From: Prevotella koreensis
Lineage (GTDB): Bacteria; Bacteroidota; Bacteroidia; Bacteroidales; Bacteroidaceae
DNA: 64,000 bases
Direction: 5' to 3'
Assembly: GCF_003977605.1 (NCBI RefSeq)
Contig: NZ_RYYU01000001.1
Coordinates: 1,112,039-1,176,038, forward strand
The translations under genes were made by a program, and so were the position numbers. Below are positions 9,221-21,569 of this stretch, one piece after another; position 1 is the stretch's first letter, and every line of letters begins with the position of its first letter. Under the pieces are notes generated by a model. That model searched no databases, was not told the origin of the DNA, and was given only the letters and a program-made list of their open reading frames with translations.

Positions 9221-9994
9221 TCAGACAGGGAACTCCCAAGTCTTCATTTTTTCAATCATCGGATAGTTTGTTACATCTATCTGTGTAGGCGTTATTGCCA
9301 CATATCCATGCCGCAGTGCCCAGTTGTCAGTATCTTCGGCATCGGGTTCGTCAGTCTCATATTTGCCAACCATCCAGAAATAGTCGTAACCCCTCGGATG
9401 AACGCAGCGAACGGTCTCTCCTGCCCATGTTCCCTTGGTCATTCGACACACCTTTACACCATTGTATTTCTCCACTACCGGAAAGTTGATATTCAGACAA
9501 ACACCAACGGGGAGTCCCTCGTCGAGAACCCGCTTTGTCACATAGCGCACCACTGTTGTCATCAAAGAGAAATCCGCATCAGGGTCATGGTCGCACAGAG
9601 AGAACGCAACGGAGGGTATGTATTTCATGCAACCTTCGAGCGTTACGCCCATAGTCCCTGAATAATGGGTATTCACCGAGGCATTGTCACCATGATTTAT
9701 GCCTCCGATAACCATATCGGGGCGACGCGTGAGGATGTTGCCAAGTGCCATCTTGACACAATCTACCGGTGTGCCGTTGCACGACCACACCTGCAATCCC
9801 TCTTCTTCACTCCTGAGTTCGAGTCGCAACGGCATAGTCGCAGAGAATGCACACGAATATCCGGAGCGTGGCGAATCCGGCGCACAGACAACAATTTCGG
9901 CTAAGTCGCGAAGCATTTCAACAAGACTGTTCAAGCCTTTTGCATCGTAGCCGTCGTCATTTGAAATAAGTATTAACGGTCTTTTATTTTTCAT
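9221..9994 (-). CDS. surE: 5'/3'-nucleotidase SurE
   Basis: Metal-dependent phosphatase acting on nucleoside monophosphates, linked to stationary-phase survival. From the chosen ATG (MKNKRPLILISNDDGYDAKG) the protein has 257 residues. The metal-binding NDDG motif lies at residues 12-15, SGYSCAF near 45, and the GINHGDN motif near 97. An upstream TTG in the same frame would add eight residues, but it overlaps the -7 box, so the ATG is the better start. It heads a two-gene unit with lpxB. Confidence 0.94.
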   Translation of the reverse strand: MKNKRPLILISNDDGYDAKGLNSLVEMLRDLAEIVVCAPDSPRSGYSCAFSATMPLRLELRSEEEGLQVWSCNGTPVDCVKMALGNILTRRPDMVIGGINHGDNASVNTHYSGTMGVTLEGCMKYIPSVAFSLCDHDPDADFSLMTTVVRYVTKRVLDEGLPVGVCLNINFPVVEKYNGVKVCRMTKGTWAGETVRCVHPRGYDYFWMVGKYETDEPDAEDTDNWALRHGYVAITPTQIDVTNYPMIEKMKTWEFPV

Positions 9995-10014
9995 AAAAAA
10001 ATTAATCTTTCGGT

Positions 10015-10023
10015 GCAAAAGTA
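10015..10023 (-). promoter_or_regulatory. -7 box for surE-lpxB
   Basis: TACTTTTGC on the complement strand, about 20 bases before the surE ATG. It decides the start of surE. Confidence 0.55.
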
Positions 10024-10056
10024 ATAAAAAAACATCAGTTTACCAATTTTTTTATT

Positions 10057-10065
10057 TATCTTTGC
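10057..10065 (+). promoter_or_regulatory. -7 box for the parA-parB unit
   Basis: TATCTTTGC on the plus strand. It gives a leader of about 130 bases before parA, and the small upstream frame lies in that leader. Confidence 0.6.
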
Positions 10066-10117
10066 AAGATATTTAGGACTTGTTGCCCTCAAAAAATCAA
10101 AAAGATTGACTTTTGAA

Positions 10118-10216
10118 ATGGGCAGTAAAACGCTAAAAGAAACAGTTAAAAGAGTTCTAAAGACATCAAAGTCAATAGAAGCAAAAAAACAAGAAGTAAA
10201 GAAATGGGAAAGATAA
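10118..10216 (+). CDS. Candidate small ORF overlapping the parA start
   Basis: A 32-codon frame, MGSKTLKETVKRVLKTS then KSIEAKKQEVKKWER, lies in the parA leader. Its stop codon falls 13 bases inside parA in another frame. The peptide is lysine-rich and predicted helical. It could couple translation into parA or be a small basic protein. It could also be a chance frame in an A-rich leader. Homology was not tested. Confidence 0.3.
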   Translation: MGSKTLKETVKRVLKTSKSIEAKKQEVKKWER

Positions 10217-10965
10217 TTGCATTAGCCAATCAGAAAGGAGGCGTTGGCAAGACCACTACAAGCATAAATCTGGCTGCATCACTGGCTACACTTGAGAAAA
10301 AGGTGCTCATAGTTGACGCAGACCCGCAGGCCAATGCGTCTAGCGGTTTGGGTGTCGATCTCAACGAGGTGGAGTGCTCTCTCTACGAATGTATCATCAA
10401 CGGAGCAGACGTAAGAGATGCCATGTACACCACAGACATTGAGACTCTCGACATAATTCCGAGCCACATAGACCTCGTGGGTGCAGAGATCGAGATGCTC
10501 AACCTCCCACAACGAGAACGCGTAATCAAGAAAATACTCGAGCCGATAAAGGATGAATACGACTATATCCTTATCGACTGTTCACCATCATTGGGACTTA
10601 TCACCGTGAATGCACTTACGGCTGCCGACTCGGTAATTATCCCGGTTCAGTGTGAATATTTCGCACTTGAGGGCATCAGTAAACTGCTTAACACGATAAG
10701 AATTATCAAAAGCAAACTGAATACGCAGTTGGAGATCGAGGGATTCTTGCTCACTATGTATGACAGCAGACTGCGTCTGGCTCGCCAGATATACGATGAG
10801 GTGAAACGACATTTCCAAGAATTGGTGTTCAAGACCGTTATACAGCGCAATGTGAAGTTGTCGGAAGCACCGAGCCACGGCCTACCCGTGATACTTTATG
10901 ACGCTGAATCCACAGGAACAAAGAACCACCTTGCACTTGCAAAGGAAATTATCAACAAGAATTAA
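10204..10965 (+). CDS. parA: Chromosome partitioning ATPase ParA (Soj)
   Basis: Deviant Walker-type ATPase that binds DNA nonspecifically and drives ParB-parS segregation. The 253 residues begin MGKIIALANQKGGVGKTTTS, with the deviant P-loop KGGVGKTT at residues 10-17. VDADPQANASSGLG lies at about 38-51, and the switch region DYILIDCSPSLGLITVNAL near 119-137. parB follows two bases after the stop, so they are co-translated. Its own start overlaps the end of a small upstream frame. Confidence 0.95.
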   Translation: MGKIIALANQKGGVGKTTTSINLAASLATLEKKVLIVDADPQANASSGLGVDLNEVECSLYECIINGADVRDAMYTTDIETLDIIPSHIDLVGAEIEMLNLPQRERVIKKILEPIKDEYDYILIDCSPSLGLITVNALTAADSVIIPVQCEYFALEGISKLLNTIRIIKSKLNTQLEIEGFLLTMYDSRLRLARQIYDEVKRHFQELVFKTVIQRNVKLSEAPSHGLPVILYDAESTGTKNHLALAKEIINKN

Positions 10966-10967
10966 TC

Positions 10968-11867
10968 ATGGCAGTAAGAAAGAAATATGCCACGTCCGGC
11001 CATAATGCACTTGGCCGCGGGCTCGATGCTCTGATTTCTACCGAGGAGGTGAAGACGCAGGGCTCTTCCACAATATGTGAGGTATCTATATCGCAGATAG
11101 AGGCAAACCCTAACCAGCCGCGCCGCGATTTCGACCAAGAAGCGCTGCAAGAACTGGCGCAAAGCATAAAGGAAATAGGCATCGTGAGTCCCATAACGTT
11201 AAGGCAGACGAGCGATAACAAATACCAAATCATAGCCGGAGAACGCCGCTGGAGGGCTTCACAAATAGCCGGACTGAATGCCATACCGGCATATATCCGC
11301 ACCACAAGCGACGAGAATGTCATGGAAATGGCTCTCGTTGAGAATATTCAGCGCGAGGATCTTAATTCCATTGAGATTGCACTTGCATATCAGCACCTGT
11401 TGGAAAACACAGGAATGACACAGGAAAAAGTGGCCGAGCGCGTGGGAAAAAGTCGCACGGCGGTCACTAATCATCTGCGACTGTTGAAACTGCCGGCGCA
11501 GGTACAGATGGCTCTTCAGAAGAAAGAAATAGACATGGGGCACGCACGTGCACTGCTATCAATAGATAGTCCGTCGCAACAAATACGCGTATTCCGCGAC
11601 ATTCAGAAGAACGGATACTCGGTAAGACAGGTGGAAAACCTCGTAAAAGGACTGAAAGAAGGAGATGGTGAGGGCACGAAGAGCGCACCGAAGAGAAGAA
11701 CTTCGATGCCGGAAGAATATGCCCCGCTGCAAGAAAAACTCACCGCCTTGTTCAATAACAAAGTGGAAATGATTTGCTCTGCAAACGGAAAAGGAAAGAT
11801 TACCATACCTTTCGGCAGTGAGGAGGAACTGGAACGCATAATGAGCGTGTTCGACAAAATGAACTGA
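10968..11867 (+). CDS. parB: Chromosome partitioning protein ParB (Spo0J)
   Basis: CTP-binding DNA clamp that loads at parS sites and works with ParA. The 299 residues show the ParB N-terminal domain: NPNQPRRDF near 45, GIVSPITLRQ near 68, and the CTP-site motif GERRWRASQIAGL near 88-100. ENIQREDLNSIEIA lies near 125, then the helix-turn-helix TQEKVAERVGKSRTAVTNHLRLL. A basic linker precedes the C-terminal dimerisation segment. I did not find an obvious parS palindrome in this window. Confidence 0.94.
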   Translation: MAVRKKYATSGHNALGRGLDALISTEEVKTQGSSTICEVSISQIEANPNQPRRDFDQEALQELAQSIKEIGIVSPITLRQTSDNKYQIIAGERRWRASQIAGLNAIPAYIRTTSDENVMEMALVENIQREDLNSIEIALAYQHLLENTGMTQEKVAERVGKSRTAVTNHLRLLKLPAQVQMALQKKEIDMGHARALLSIDSPSQQIRVFRDIQKNGYSVRQVENLVKGLKEGDGEGTKSAPKRRTSMPEEYAPLQEKLTALFNNKVEMICSANGKGKITIPFGSEEELERIMSVFDKMN

Positions 11868-11883
11868 TTGCGCCGTGAGGATA

Positions 11884-12648
11884 ATGTCGAGCAAAATAAA
11901 CAGGATTGCGGTGACGGCAATAATCGCTTTCACATGGTTCTCAACAGGTGCAAAGGCACAGGTGGAGACTGACAGCACGTTTATCTTCGACTACGACCCG
12001 ATACGCAATGCCGGCGATACCGTGATTGCTACGGGTAGCGACATCATTTACTTTGAAGACGCGGAAATAAGAGAGAGGCCTGCCTTTGCGAAAGAAAGGC
12101 GAGACAGGGAGAGAATAAAGAAGGAGAAAAAAGACATGGGATTGTGGCGGCCGGATCCAAAGAAGGCACTCTGGCTCTCCATAGTACTGCCCGGCGCAGG
12201 ACAGATATACAACCGCAAATACTGGAAACTACCTATCGTGTATGGGGGATTCATGGGTTGCATATATGCCATGCAGTGGAACAACATGATGTACAACGAC
12301 TACTCGCAAGCCTATCTCGATCTTATGGACAACGACCCGCAGACGCAGAGTTACAACCAATTCTTGCACCTCGGGGCTGTCATCAACGAGAGCAACAAGG
12401 CTCAATATGAGAACATTTTCAGGAGAAGAAAGGATTACTTTCGCCGCTACCGCGACATGAGTTTCTTCATTCTCGTGGGCGTATATGCACTGTCGGTAAT
12501 CGATGCTTACGTAGATGCATCACTATCCGAGTTCGACATATCGCCCGACTTGAGCATGAGAATAGAGCCGGCAGTGATAAAAAGCGGGATTTACAACAAT
12601 CCGCTGAAGTCGGCAGCAGTAGGAGTCAGTTGCTCGCTAACCTTCTGA
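11884..12648 (+). CDS. DUF5683 domain-containing membrane protein
   Basis: About 254 residues. An N-terminal signal-like helix (IAVTAIIAFTWFSTGAKAQ) precedes a charged segment. The DUF5683 core follows: WRPDPKKALWLSIVLPGAGQ, YNRKYWKLPIVYGGF, and later YFRRYRDMSFFILVGVYALS with hydrophobic helices. The function is unknown; the family usually sits beside parAB or glycan-active enzymes in Bacteroidetes. It begins 16 bases after parB, followed by the lytic transglycosylase, suggesting an envelope role. A GTG nine bases upstream is an alternative start. Confidence 0.8.
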   Translation: MSSKINRIAVTAIIAFTWFSTGAKAQVETDSTFIFDYDPIRNAGDTVIATGSDIIYFEDAEIRERPAFAKERRDRERIKKEKKDMGLWRPDPKKALWLSIVLPGAGQIYNRKYWKLPIVYGGFMGCIYAMQWNNMMYNDYSQAYLDLMDNDPQTQSYNQFLHLGAVINESNKAQYENIFRRRKDYFRRYRDMSFFILVGVYALSVIDAYVDASLSEFDISPDLSMRIEPAVIKSGIYNNPLKSAAVGVSCSLTF

Positions 12649-12750
12649 ACAATATCAAAAGAGTAACAAAGGAATTACTTTTCGCCCCTCAACAGAGGCT
12701 GACAGAGTACAAACACCTAACGATATGAAACAATAATATAAACGACAGAT

Positions 12751-14286
12751 ATGAAGAAAAGATTTTTTTTAATTATTGCCGCAATGTTCACCGTCAGTTT
12801 TTCAGCATACGCTCAATATGACGATGAATACGAAATCGTGGTGACCGATGCCAACGGAAACCGACAAGAGATTGACATTCCCGAAGCAATGACATTCGAG
12901 GTTGACAGCATGTTGAATCTCTATTATTCCAAAACGTTCCTAACAGACGATGCCAACTGCACCACAAGCAGCAGCGACCCGGAGTTCAGCGAACAGGAAT
13001 ACATCGACAGACTTAACCGTCTGCCATACGTAGTACCAATGCCATACAACGAAATAGTAAGGAAATTCATCGACCGATACACCAAGTCGGGTCGCCGTTC
13101 GGTAGGCTACATGCTCGCAGCGATGAACTTCTACACCCCAATATTCGAACAAGCACTCGAAACTTTCGGTGTTCCACTCGAGATGAAGTATCTTCCGGTA
13201 GTGGAATCGGGTCTGAACCCGGCGGCCGTTTCGCATGCCGGAGCAGCCGGACTATGGCAGTTCATGATGCAATCAGGCAAACGTTACGGTCTGAGAGTGA
13301 ACTCTCTCGTGGACGATCGTCGCGACCCTATCAAGTCATCGTACGCCGCAGCCGAACTCCTTAGCGACCTATATCGTGTCTTTGGCGACTGGCATCTGGC
13401 ATTGGCAGCATACAACTGCGGACCGGAAAACGTGAACCGCGCCATTCACCGCGCAGGAGGAAGCAAGGACTATTGGACGATATACCAATACCTGCCACGC
13501 GAAACGCGAGGCTATGTGCCGGCATTCATCGCGGCAAACTACGTGATGAACTACTACTGCGAACACAAAATCTGCCCCATGCGCTCAACACTGCCGGAGA
13601 AAGCAGATACCGTTATGGTTGACCGTGACGTAACTTTCCAGACCATATCGGATGTTTGCGGAATCTCTATCGAACAACTTCGTGCACTGAACCCACAGTA
13701 TCGCCGCGACGTAGTGAACGGAAGCAGCGAACCGTCGGCCATAAGCATGCCGCCGGCAGTGGTATTGTCGTTCATCGATAACCAGCAGAAAATATACGCA
13801 CAGTCATCAAGCGTAACATTCTCTGACAACGTTGACAATTCAACTTACAGCGAAACAAGGTCATACAGGACACCTTCGACAAGTAACAACTACACTACGC
13901 AGTCGTATTCGGAGCCTCAACAAAGTTATTCCTCACAGCAAAGAAACTACTCAAGCAGCAGGAATTACTCATACAGTGCAGGCAAGAAGAGTTATTCAAG
14001 AGCACGGAGTAAAGTAGGGAAAAGCCATCGTAAATCATCTTCAGCCAAAGGAAAAAATGCTTATTCTAAAGCATCCAAGGCTTCAAAGAAACGCGGCAAT
14101 AGTGGCAAGAAGAGTTCAAAACGCTCGTCACGCCGCCAACAGACAACGCAGAACGTGACCATCAAGCAGGGCGAAACACTCTCAGGATTGGCACGCAAGC
14201 ACGGTACTACCGTGAAAAAACTACAGCAGATAAACGGCATCAAGGGTTCAAATATCCGTGCCGGAAAGCAAATCAGAGTAAAATAA
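12751..14286 (+). CDS. mltD: Membrane-bound lytic murein transglycosylase D-like protein with LysM
   Basis: Secreted enzyme that cleaves the peptidoglycan glycan chain to 1,6-anhydro products. The 511 residues carry a signal peptide (MKKRFFLIIAAMFTVSFSAY, cut after AYA). The SLT domain follows, with the catalytic glutamate in VVESGLNPAAVSHAGAAGLW near residue 151. AAYNCGPENVNRA lies near 220. A divergent LysM-like stretch follows (TFQTISDVCGISIEQLRALN, near 290). A Ser/Tyr/Lys-rich low-complexity linker spans about residues 360-465, and the protein ends in a typical C-terminal LysM (KQGETLSGLARKHGTTVKKL). The basic linker may bind the wall electrostatically (inferred). Confidence 0.9.
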   Translation: MKKRFFLIIAAMFTVSFSAYAQYDDEYEIVVTDANGNRQEIDIPEAMTFEVDSMLNLYYSKTFLTDDANCTTSSSDPEFSEQEYIDRLNRLPYVVPMPYNEIVRKFIDRYTKSGRRSVGYMLAAMNFYTPIFEQALETFGVPLEMKYLPVVESGLNPAAVSHAGAAGLWQFMMQSGKRYGLRVNSLVDDRRDPIKSSYAAAELLSDLYRVFGDWHLALAAYNCGPENVNRAIHRAGGSKDYWTIYQYLPRETRGYVPAFIAANYVMNYYCEHKICPMRSTLPEKADTVMVDRDVTFQTISDVCGISIEQLRALNPQYRRDVVNGSSEPSAISMPPAVVLSFIDNQQKIYAQSSSVTFSDNVDNSTYSETRSYRTPSTSNNYTTQSYSEPQQSYSSQQRNYSSSRNYSYSAGKKSYSRARSKVGKSHRKSSSAKGKNAYSKASKASKKRGNSGKKSSKRSSRRQQTTQNVTIKQGETLSGLARKHGTTVKKLQQINGIKGSNIRAGKQIRVK

Positions 14287-14299
14287 AACAGCAATGATA

Positions 14300-14337
14300 A
14301 AGGTATGGACATGCAATAACGTGTGTGTTCATACCTT
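14300..14337 (+). terminator. Possible weak terminator after mltD
   Basis: Inverted repeat AAGGTATG/CATACCTT with a 22-base loop. No T run follows, so it may be only an RNA stem. Confidence 0.3.
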
Positions 14338-14411
14338 ATATTATATATATAAGCGCAAGTCGGGCATAGCCTTTACAAACTAACCGTTCTGAAAGAGAAA
14401 GAAGAAACACT

Positions 14412-16697
14412 ATGGAAGAGCAGAACAAGACAGACATCACACGCGAAGAAGCGGAAGAGAAATTGGTGAACGACGCTTTCCAAAAACTGCTGGAGAGTTA
14501 CCTCGCATCACGACACAGAAAGAAGGTGGACATAATCACCAAGGCATTCAATTTCGCAAAACAAGCACACAAAGGTGTTCGACGACTTTCGGGCGAACCC
14601 TATATCATGCACCCCATTGCCGTAGCACAGATAGCATGCGAGGAAATGGGACTCGGCTCAACGAGCATCTGCTCATCGCTCCTGCACGATGTGGTCGAAG
14701 ATACCGACTACACCGTAGAAGACATAGAGAATATCTTCGGAAAGAAGATTGCGCAAATTGTTGACGGACTGACAAAAATCTCAGGCGGAATATTCGGCGA
14801 CCAAGCATCGGCACAGGCAGAAAACTTCAAGAAACTGCTGCTCACGATGAGCGATGACATCAGAGTTATTCTGATAAAAATATGCGACCGCTTGCACAAC
14901 ATGCGCACACTTGACAGTCAGCCGGCCAACAAGCAATACAAGATTGCAGGCGAAACGCTGTATATCTACGCACCACTCGCCAACCGTCTGGGACTGAACA
15001 AGATAAAGACTGAACTCGAGAACCTCAGTTTCAAGTTCGAACACCCGGAAGAATATCAATATATAATGAAGAAACTCGAACTGACAAGTGCTCGTCGCGA
15101 TGAACTTTTCGAGAAATTCACAGAACCAATACGAGAGAAACTCGTATCCATGGGGATAAAGTATGAAATCAAGGCACGTGTAAAAAGTCCATATTCCATT
15201 TGGAATAAGATGCAGAGCAAGCACGTATCTTTCGATGACATATACGATATTCTTGCCGTGCGCATCATCTTCACACCTGAAAAAAGGGAAAACGAGGTAA
15301 ACGAATGTTTCAACATCTACGTAGCAATAAGCAAACTCTATAAAGCCCATCCGAACCGCCTGCGCGACTGGCTGAGCCTGCCGAAAGCAAACGGTTATCA
15401 GGCTCTGCACGTGACATTGATGTCGAAATCGGGACAATGGATTGAGGTGCAGATACGCAGCGACAGAATGAACGAGATTGCCGAACAAGGATTTGCAGCA
15501 CACTGGAAATACAAAGACGGTGGTGGTGAATACACCGAGGACGAGAACGAACTGAACGACTTGCTGCGCACAATAAAGGAAATACTCGATGACCCGCAGC
15601 CCAACGCAATGGATTTCCTCGACGCTATCAAGATGAACCTCTTCGCGACAGAGATTTTTGTCTTCACGCCAAAGGGGGAAATAAAAACCATGCCGGCAGG
15701 ATGCACCGCACTCGACTTTGCATTTCAGATTCACACCTTCCTCGGAAGCCACTGCATCGGAGCAAAAGTTAACCACAAATTGGTGCCGCTAAGCCATAAG
15801 TTACAGAGCGGAGACCAAGTGGAAATACTTACGAGCAACTCGCAGCATGTAGAACCGGAATGGGTCAACTTTGTGGGAACGGCTAAGGCAAAGAACAAAA
15901 TCCTTTCAATACTGAGACGCGAGAGTCGCGAAACTCAGAAAGTAGGAGAGCAGGTTCTTACAGATTTCCTGAAACGCTACGACATGGAACCTACGCTGTC
16001 GGTGCTCGACAAACTTTGCGAACTGCACGAAGTGAAAAAGCACGAGACACTATTCCAAGATCTCGGAAACAAAAAAATAATCCTCGGTAACCGCGACATA
16101 GATGAACTGAATGGCAAAAAGAAGAAACAGACAAACAGCGGTTGGCGGCGTTATGTGCCGTTCCTTGGCGGCAAGGAAAAGACAGAATTGCGACCAGGAC
16201 AGACAGATAGCACCGGCGGACTGATAGTTGTGCCGAAAGACATGAACCGCAAGAAACCGATATTTGTCACCGACGAAAACATCTCACAATACATCTTCAA
16301 AGACTGTTGTCACTCAATTCCGGGCGACGACATCCTCGGTTTCATCACCGGCGACAACCATATAGAGATACACAAACGCTCATGCTCCGTAGCATCGAAA
16401 CTGAAATCAAGTTACGGCAACCGCATCCTCGATGCTAAATGGAAAATGAGCAAGAGGTTGTTCTTCGATGCTTCGATAAAAATAAGGGGCATCGACCGCA
16501 TCGGAATACTAAACGATGTAACGCAGGTGCTATCATCACAATTCGGTGTCAGCATGCGTAAGATTACCGCATGCTGCGAGGAGAGCATCTTTGAGGGAAC
16601 AATGGAACTGCGCGTACACGATCGCGAAGACGTTCATACAATCATAGACAGGCTGAAAAAGATTGACGGTCTGAAAGAGGTGAACGAGACAATGTAA
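14412..16697 (+). CDS. relA: Bifunctional (p)ppGpp synthetase/hydrolase (RelA/SpoT family)
   Basis: Stringent-response enzyme that makes and degrades (p)ppGpp. The 761 residues show the full long-RSH layout. The HD hydrolase domain contains YIMHPIAVAQIACEEMG and HDVVEDTDYT (near 96-105) and KICDRLHNMRTL near 155. The synthetase domain contains KVKSPYSIWNKMQSKHV-like KSPYSIW, DIYDILAVRIIF and KANGYQALHVTL (near 323-334). A TGS domain (FVFTPKGEIKTMPAGCTALDFA) and a C-terminal ACT domain (IRGIDRIGILNDVTQVLSS) follow. Hydrolase HD residues look intact, so it is likely Rel-like and bifunctional. Confidence 0.94.
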   Translation: MEEQNKTDITREEAEEKLVNDAFQKLLESYLASRHRKKVDIITKAFNFAKQAHKGVRRLSGEPYIMHPIAVAQIACEEMGLGSTSICSSLLHDVVEDTDYTVEDIENIFGKKIAQIVDGLTKISGGIFGDQASAQAENFKKLLLTMSDDIRVILIKICDRLHNMRTLDSQPANKQYKIAGETLYIYAPLANRLGLNKIKTELENLSFKFEHPEEYQYIMKKLELTSARRDELFEKFTEPIREKLVSMGIKYEIKARVKSPYSIWNKMQSKHVSFDDIYDILAVRIIFTPEKRENEVNECFNIYVAISKLYKAHPNRLRDWLSLPKANGYQALHVTLMSKSGQWIEVQIRSDRMNEIAEQGFAAHWKYKDGGGEYTEDENELNDLLRTIKEILDDPQPNAMDFLDAIKMNLFATEIFVFTPKGEIKTMPAGCTALDFAFQIHTFLGSHCIGAKVNHKLVPLSHKLQSGDQVEILTSNSQHVEPEWVNFVGTAKAKNKILSILRRESRETQKVGEQVLTDFLKRYDMEPTLSVLDKLCELHEVKKHETLFQDLGNKKIILGNRDIDELNGKKKKQTNSGWRRYVPFLGGKEKTELRPGQTDSTGGLIVVPKDMNRKKPIFVTDENISQYIFKDCCHSIPGDDILGFITGDNHIEIHKRSCSVASKLKSSYGNRILDAKWKMSKRLFFDASIKIRGIDRIGILNDVTQVLSSQFGVSMRKITACCEESIFEGTMELRVHDREDVHTIIDRLKKIDGLKEVNETM

Positions 16698-16764
16698 ATC
16701 CGAACGGCACAAACAAATCGCCGTTTCATAACGATCGGCTCGTCGAAACACAATATAACAATAT

Positions 16765-16850
16765 GCAATTTCGCCCAATTTGCTTGACAAATTGGGCGAA
16801 ATTGTATTGTAAAACGGGCGAAATTGTCGGGCAAAATAGGCGAGATTGCA
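16765..16850. repeat. Intergenic 22-bp-unit array, copy 2
   Basis: Four consecutive units with an exact 22-base period: one starting GCAATTTCGCCCA, then three in the opposite orientation carrying GGGCGAAATTG or a variant. It sits between relA and the convergent merR gene. Confidence 0.8.
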
Positions 16851-16943
16851 GTTGCAAAGCCAATCTTACATCATACCAACACAGGCTAACTGCATGGAAG
16901 AGAGGGGTTTATTATCTTGCCGAAAATTTCTTTCATGAAGAGG

Positions 16944-17291
16944 TCAGGTAAGATAATCGAGTTGCCGTTTCAGTTCTCTCAAGTCCTCACGCACACGAAT
17001 CAGTCGCTCAAGAGCCTGCGTACTACTGTCCACATTCTTCTTGTTCTGATGCAACATCTTGCGAGCCGCAGCGAGTTTGAAGCCACGCACTTTCACAAGA
17101 TTATATATAAGACGCAACTGTTCTATCTCTTTTTCGGTGTATTGCCGCACGCGGTTGCCGGTGGTTTTCGGTCTTATCTGCGGGAACTCAGTCTCCCAAT
17201 ATCGCAGAAGACTCTCCGCGACATCGAACATCTCTGCCACTTCCCTTATAGAATAATAGAGTTTCTTGGGTTTCTCGGTCTTTAAAGGCAT
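16944..17291 (-). CDS. MerR-family transcriptional regulator
   Basis: A 115-residue protein with an N-terminal winged helix-turn-helix of MerR type: YYSIREVAEMFDVAESLLRY (residues about 12-31), WETEFPQIRPKT, then RQYTEKEIEQLRLIYNLVKV. A C-terminal coiled helix (QALERLIRVREDLRELKRQL) would form the dimer. There is no effector domain and no cysteine-rich metal site, so the ligand cannot be guessed. It has its own -7 box. It ends close to the repeat array behind relA. Confidence 0.88.
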   Translation of the reverse strand: MPLKTEKPKKLYYSIREVAEMFDVAESLLRYWETEFPQIRPKTTGNRVRQYTEKEIEQLRLIYNLVKVRGFKLAAARKMLHQNKKNVDSSTQALERLIRVREDLRELKRQLDYLT

Positions 17292-17354
17292 ATTATGAAA
17301 TTATGGTTTTATTTTCAAATCGACACCATGCGATTTTTCATAGCGATATTTTCT

Positions 17355-17363
17355 GCAAAAATA
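17355..17363 (-). promoter_or_regulatory. -7 box for merR
   Basis: TATTTTTGC on the complement strand, about 65 bases upstream of the merR ATG. Confidence 0.45.
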
Positions 17364-17406
17364 CAAAATAATTTGCAATATGAAACGAATACCGCGATAT
17401 TTTTAT

Positions 17407-17415
17407 TAATTTTGC
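17407..17415 (+). promoter_or_regulatory. -7 box for alaS
   Basis: TAATTTTGC on the plus strand, about 50 bases before the alaS ATG. It is divergent from the merR promoter. Confidence 0.5.
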
Positions 17416-17464
17416 ACTCAAATTTCAAAAATAGCAAACAGGAAATAAGTAAATAGCAATTTAT

Positions 17465-20290
<2,826 letters not shown>

Positions 20291-20321
20291 GACCTTATCG
20301 CCGTCAGTAACAGGCATAATT

Positions 20322-20364
20322 AAAAGCCATATCCAACTTCATAAAGAAGCGGGATATGGCTTTT
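20322..20364. terminator. Bidirectional terminator between alaS and recA
   Basis: A stem AAAAGCCATATCC/GGATATGGCTTTT, with A/T flanks, lies between two convergent genes. Confidence 0.8.
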
Positions 20365-20394
20365 GATTCATGCCTGTATGCTAATATTATTTCT

Positions 20395-21417
20395 CTAACT
20401 TGCCAAAGCCTCCATTATCTTTGCCTCAAGTTCTTCGCAAAGTTCTGGATTATCGTTAAGTACTTTCTTCACAGCGTCGCGTCCCTGACCAAGTTTCGCA
20501 TTTTCGTAAGAGAACCATGAGCCGCTCTTCTGCAATATTCCATACTCCACGCCAAGGTCAACAATCTCGCCAACCTTCGAAATACCATTGCCAAACGTTA
20601 TCTCAAACTCGGCCTTGCGGAACGGAGGAGCAACCTTGTTCTTCACCACTTTCACGCGCACTTGGTTGCCAACAACCTCGTCACCATCCTTTATGCTCGT
20701 CACGCGGCGTATGTCAAGGCGCACCGACGAATAGAACTTCAGGGCGTTTCCACCTGTTGTTGTCTCCGGATTGCCGAACATAACGCCAATCTTCTCACGC
20801 AACTGGTTGATGAATATGCACGTGGTGTTTGTCTTTGAAATAGTACTTGTGAGTTTACGCAGAGCCTGACTCATCAATCGTGCCTGCAATCCCACAACGT
20901 TATCGCCCATATCTCCCTCTATCTCTTTCTTCGGAGTGAGAGCCGCAACGGAGTCAACAACAAGAATATCCACGGCAGACGAGGATATCAGTTGGTCGGC
21001 AATCTGCAATGCCTGCTCACCGTTGTCGGGCTGCGAAATCCACAAATTATCCACATCCACACCCAATCGCTGGGCATAGAAACGGTCGAAAGCATGCTCC
21101 GCATCGATGAATGCCGCTATGCCACCCTGCTTCTGAGCCTCTGCAATAGCATGGATAGCAAGCGTTGTCTTACCCGACGACTCCGGACCATATATCTCAA
21201 TGATACGCCCACGAGGATAACCGCCCACGCCGAGCGCGGCATTCAGTCCGATACTTCCCGACGGAATAACCTCCACATTCTCAATCTGCTCGTCTCCGAG
21301 TTTCATTATAGAGCCTTTTCCGAAATCTTTTTCTATCTTCGCCATTGCCGCCTGCAACGCTTTCATCTTCTCGTTTTGCGGGTTCAAGGCGTTGGTCTCT
21401 TCTGTTTTCTTTGCCAT
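20395..21417 (-). CDS. recA: Recombinase RecA
   Basis: Strand-exchange ATPase for homologous recombination and LexA-type cleavage. The 340 residues match the family. They show Walker A GPESSGKT at 77-84, Walker [21 protein letters not shown] near 150, loop L1/L2 segments ([17 protein letters not shown]), [20 protein letters not shown] near 207-226, and a C-terminal acidic end. It is a single gene, convergent with alaS across a shared terminator. I saw no clear -7 box upstream. Confidence 0.97.
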   Translation of the reverse strand: MAKKTEETNALNPQNEKMKALQAAMAKIEKDFGKGSIMKLGDEQIENVEVIPSGSIGLNAALGVGGYPRGRIIEIYGPESSGKTTLAIHAIAEAQKQGGIAAFIDAEHAFDRFYAQRLGVDVDNLWISQPDNGEQALQIADQLISSSAVDILVVDSVAALTPKKEIEGDMGDNVVGLQARLMSQALRKLTSTISKTNTTCIFINQLREKIGVMFGNPETTTGGNALKFYSSVRLDIRRVTSIKDGDEVVGNQVRVKVVKNKVAPPFRKAEFEITFGNGISKVGEIVDLGVEYGILQKSGSWFSYENAKLGQGRDAVKKVLNDNPELCEELEAKIMEALAS

Positions 21418-21569
21418 AATACAACCCCATCCTTAATCCTCTCCATGAAATAATGTAGTCGGAAATAAATCCTAAAGGATCAAGATGGTCTTCTTTTGTT
21501 ATTTATTATTAATACTGATTTAATTCAATAATCCACGCAGTAGCATCCGAATGGCATGCAAATGGGGTA

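Noticed and set aside
14781..15776. A long minus-strand frame of 331 codons
   Set aside because: It is antisense to the relA coding region, which shows complete HD, synthetase and TGS motifs.
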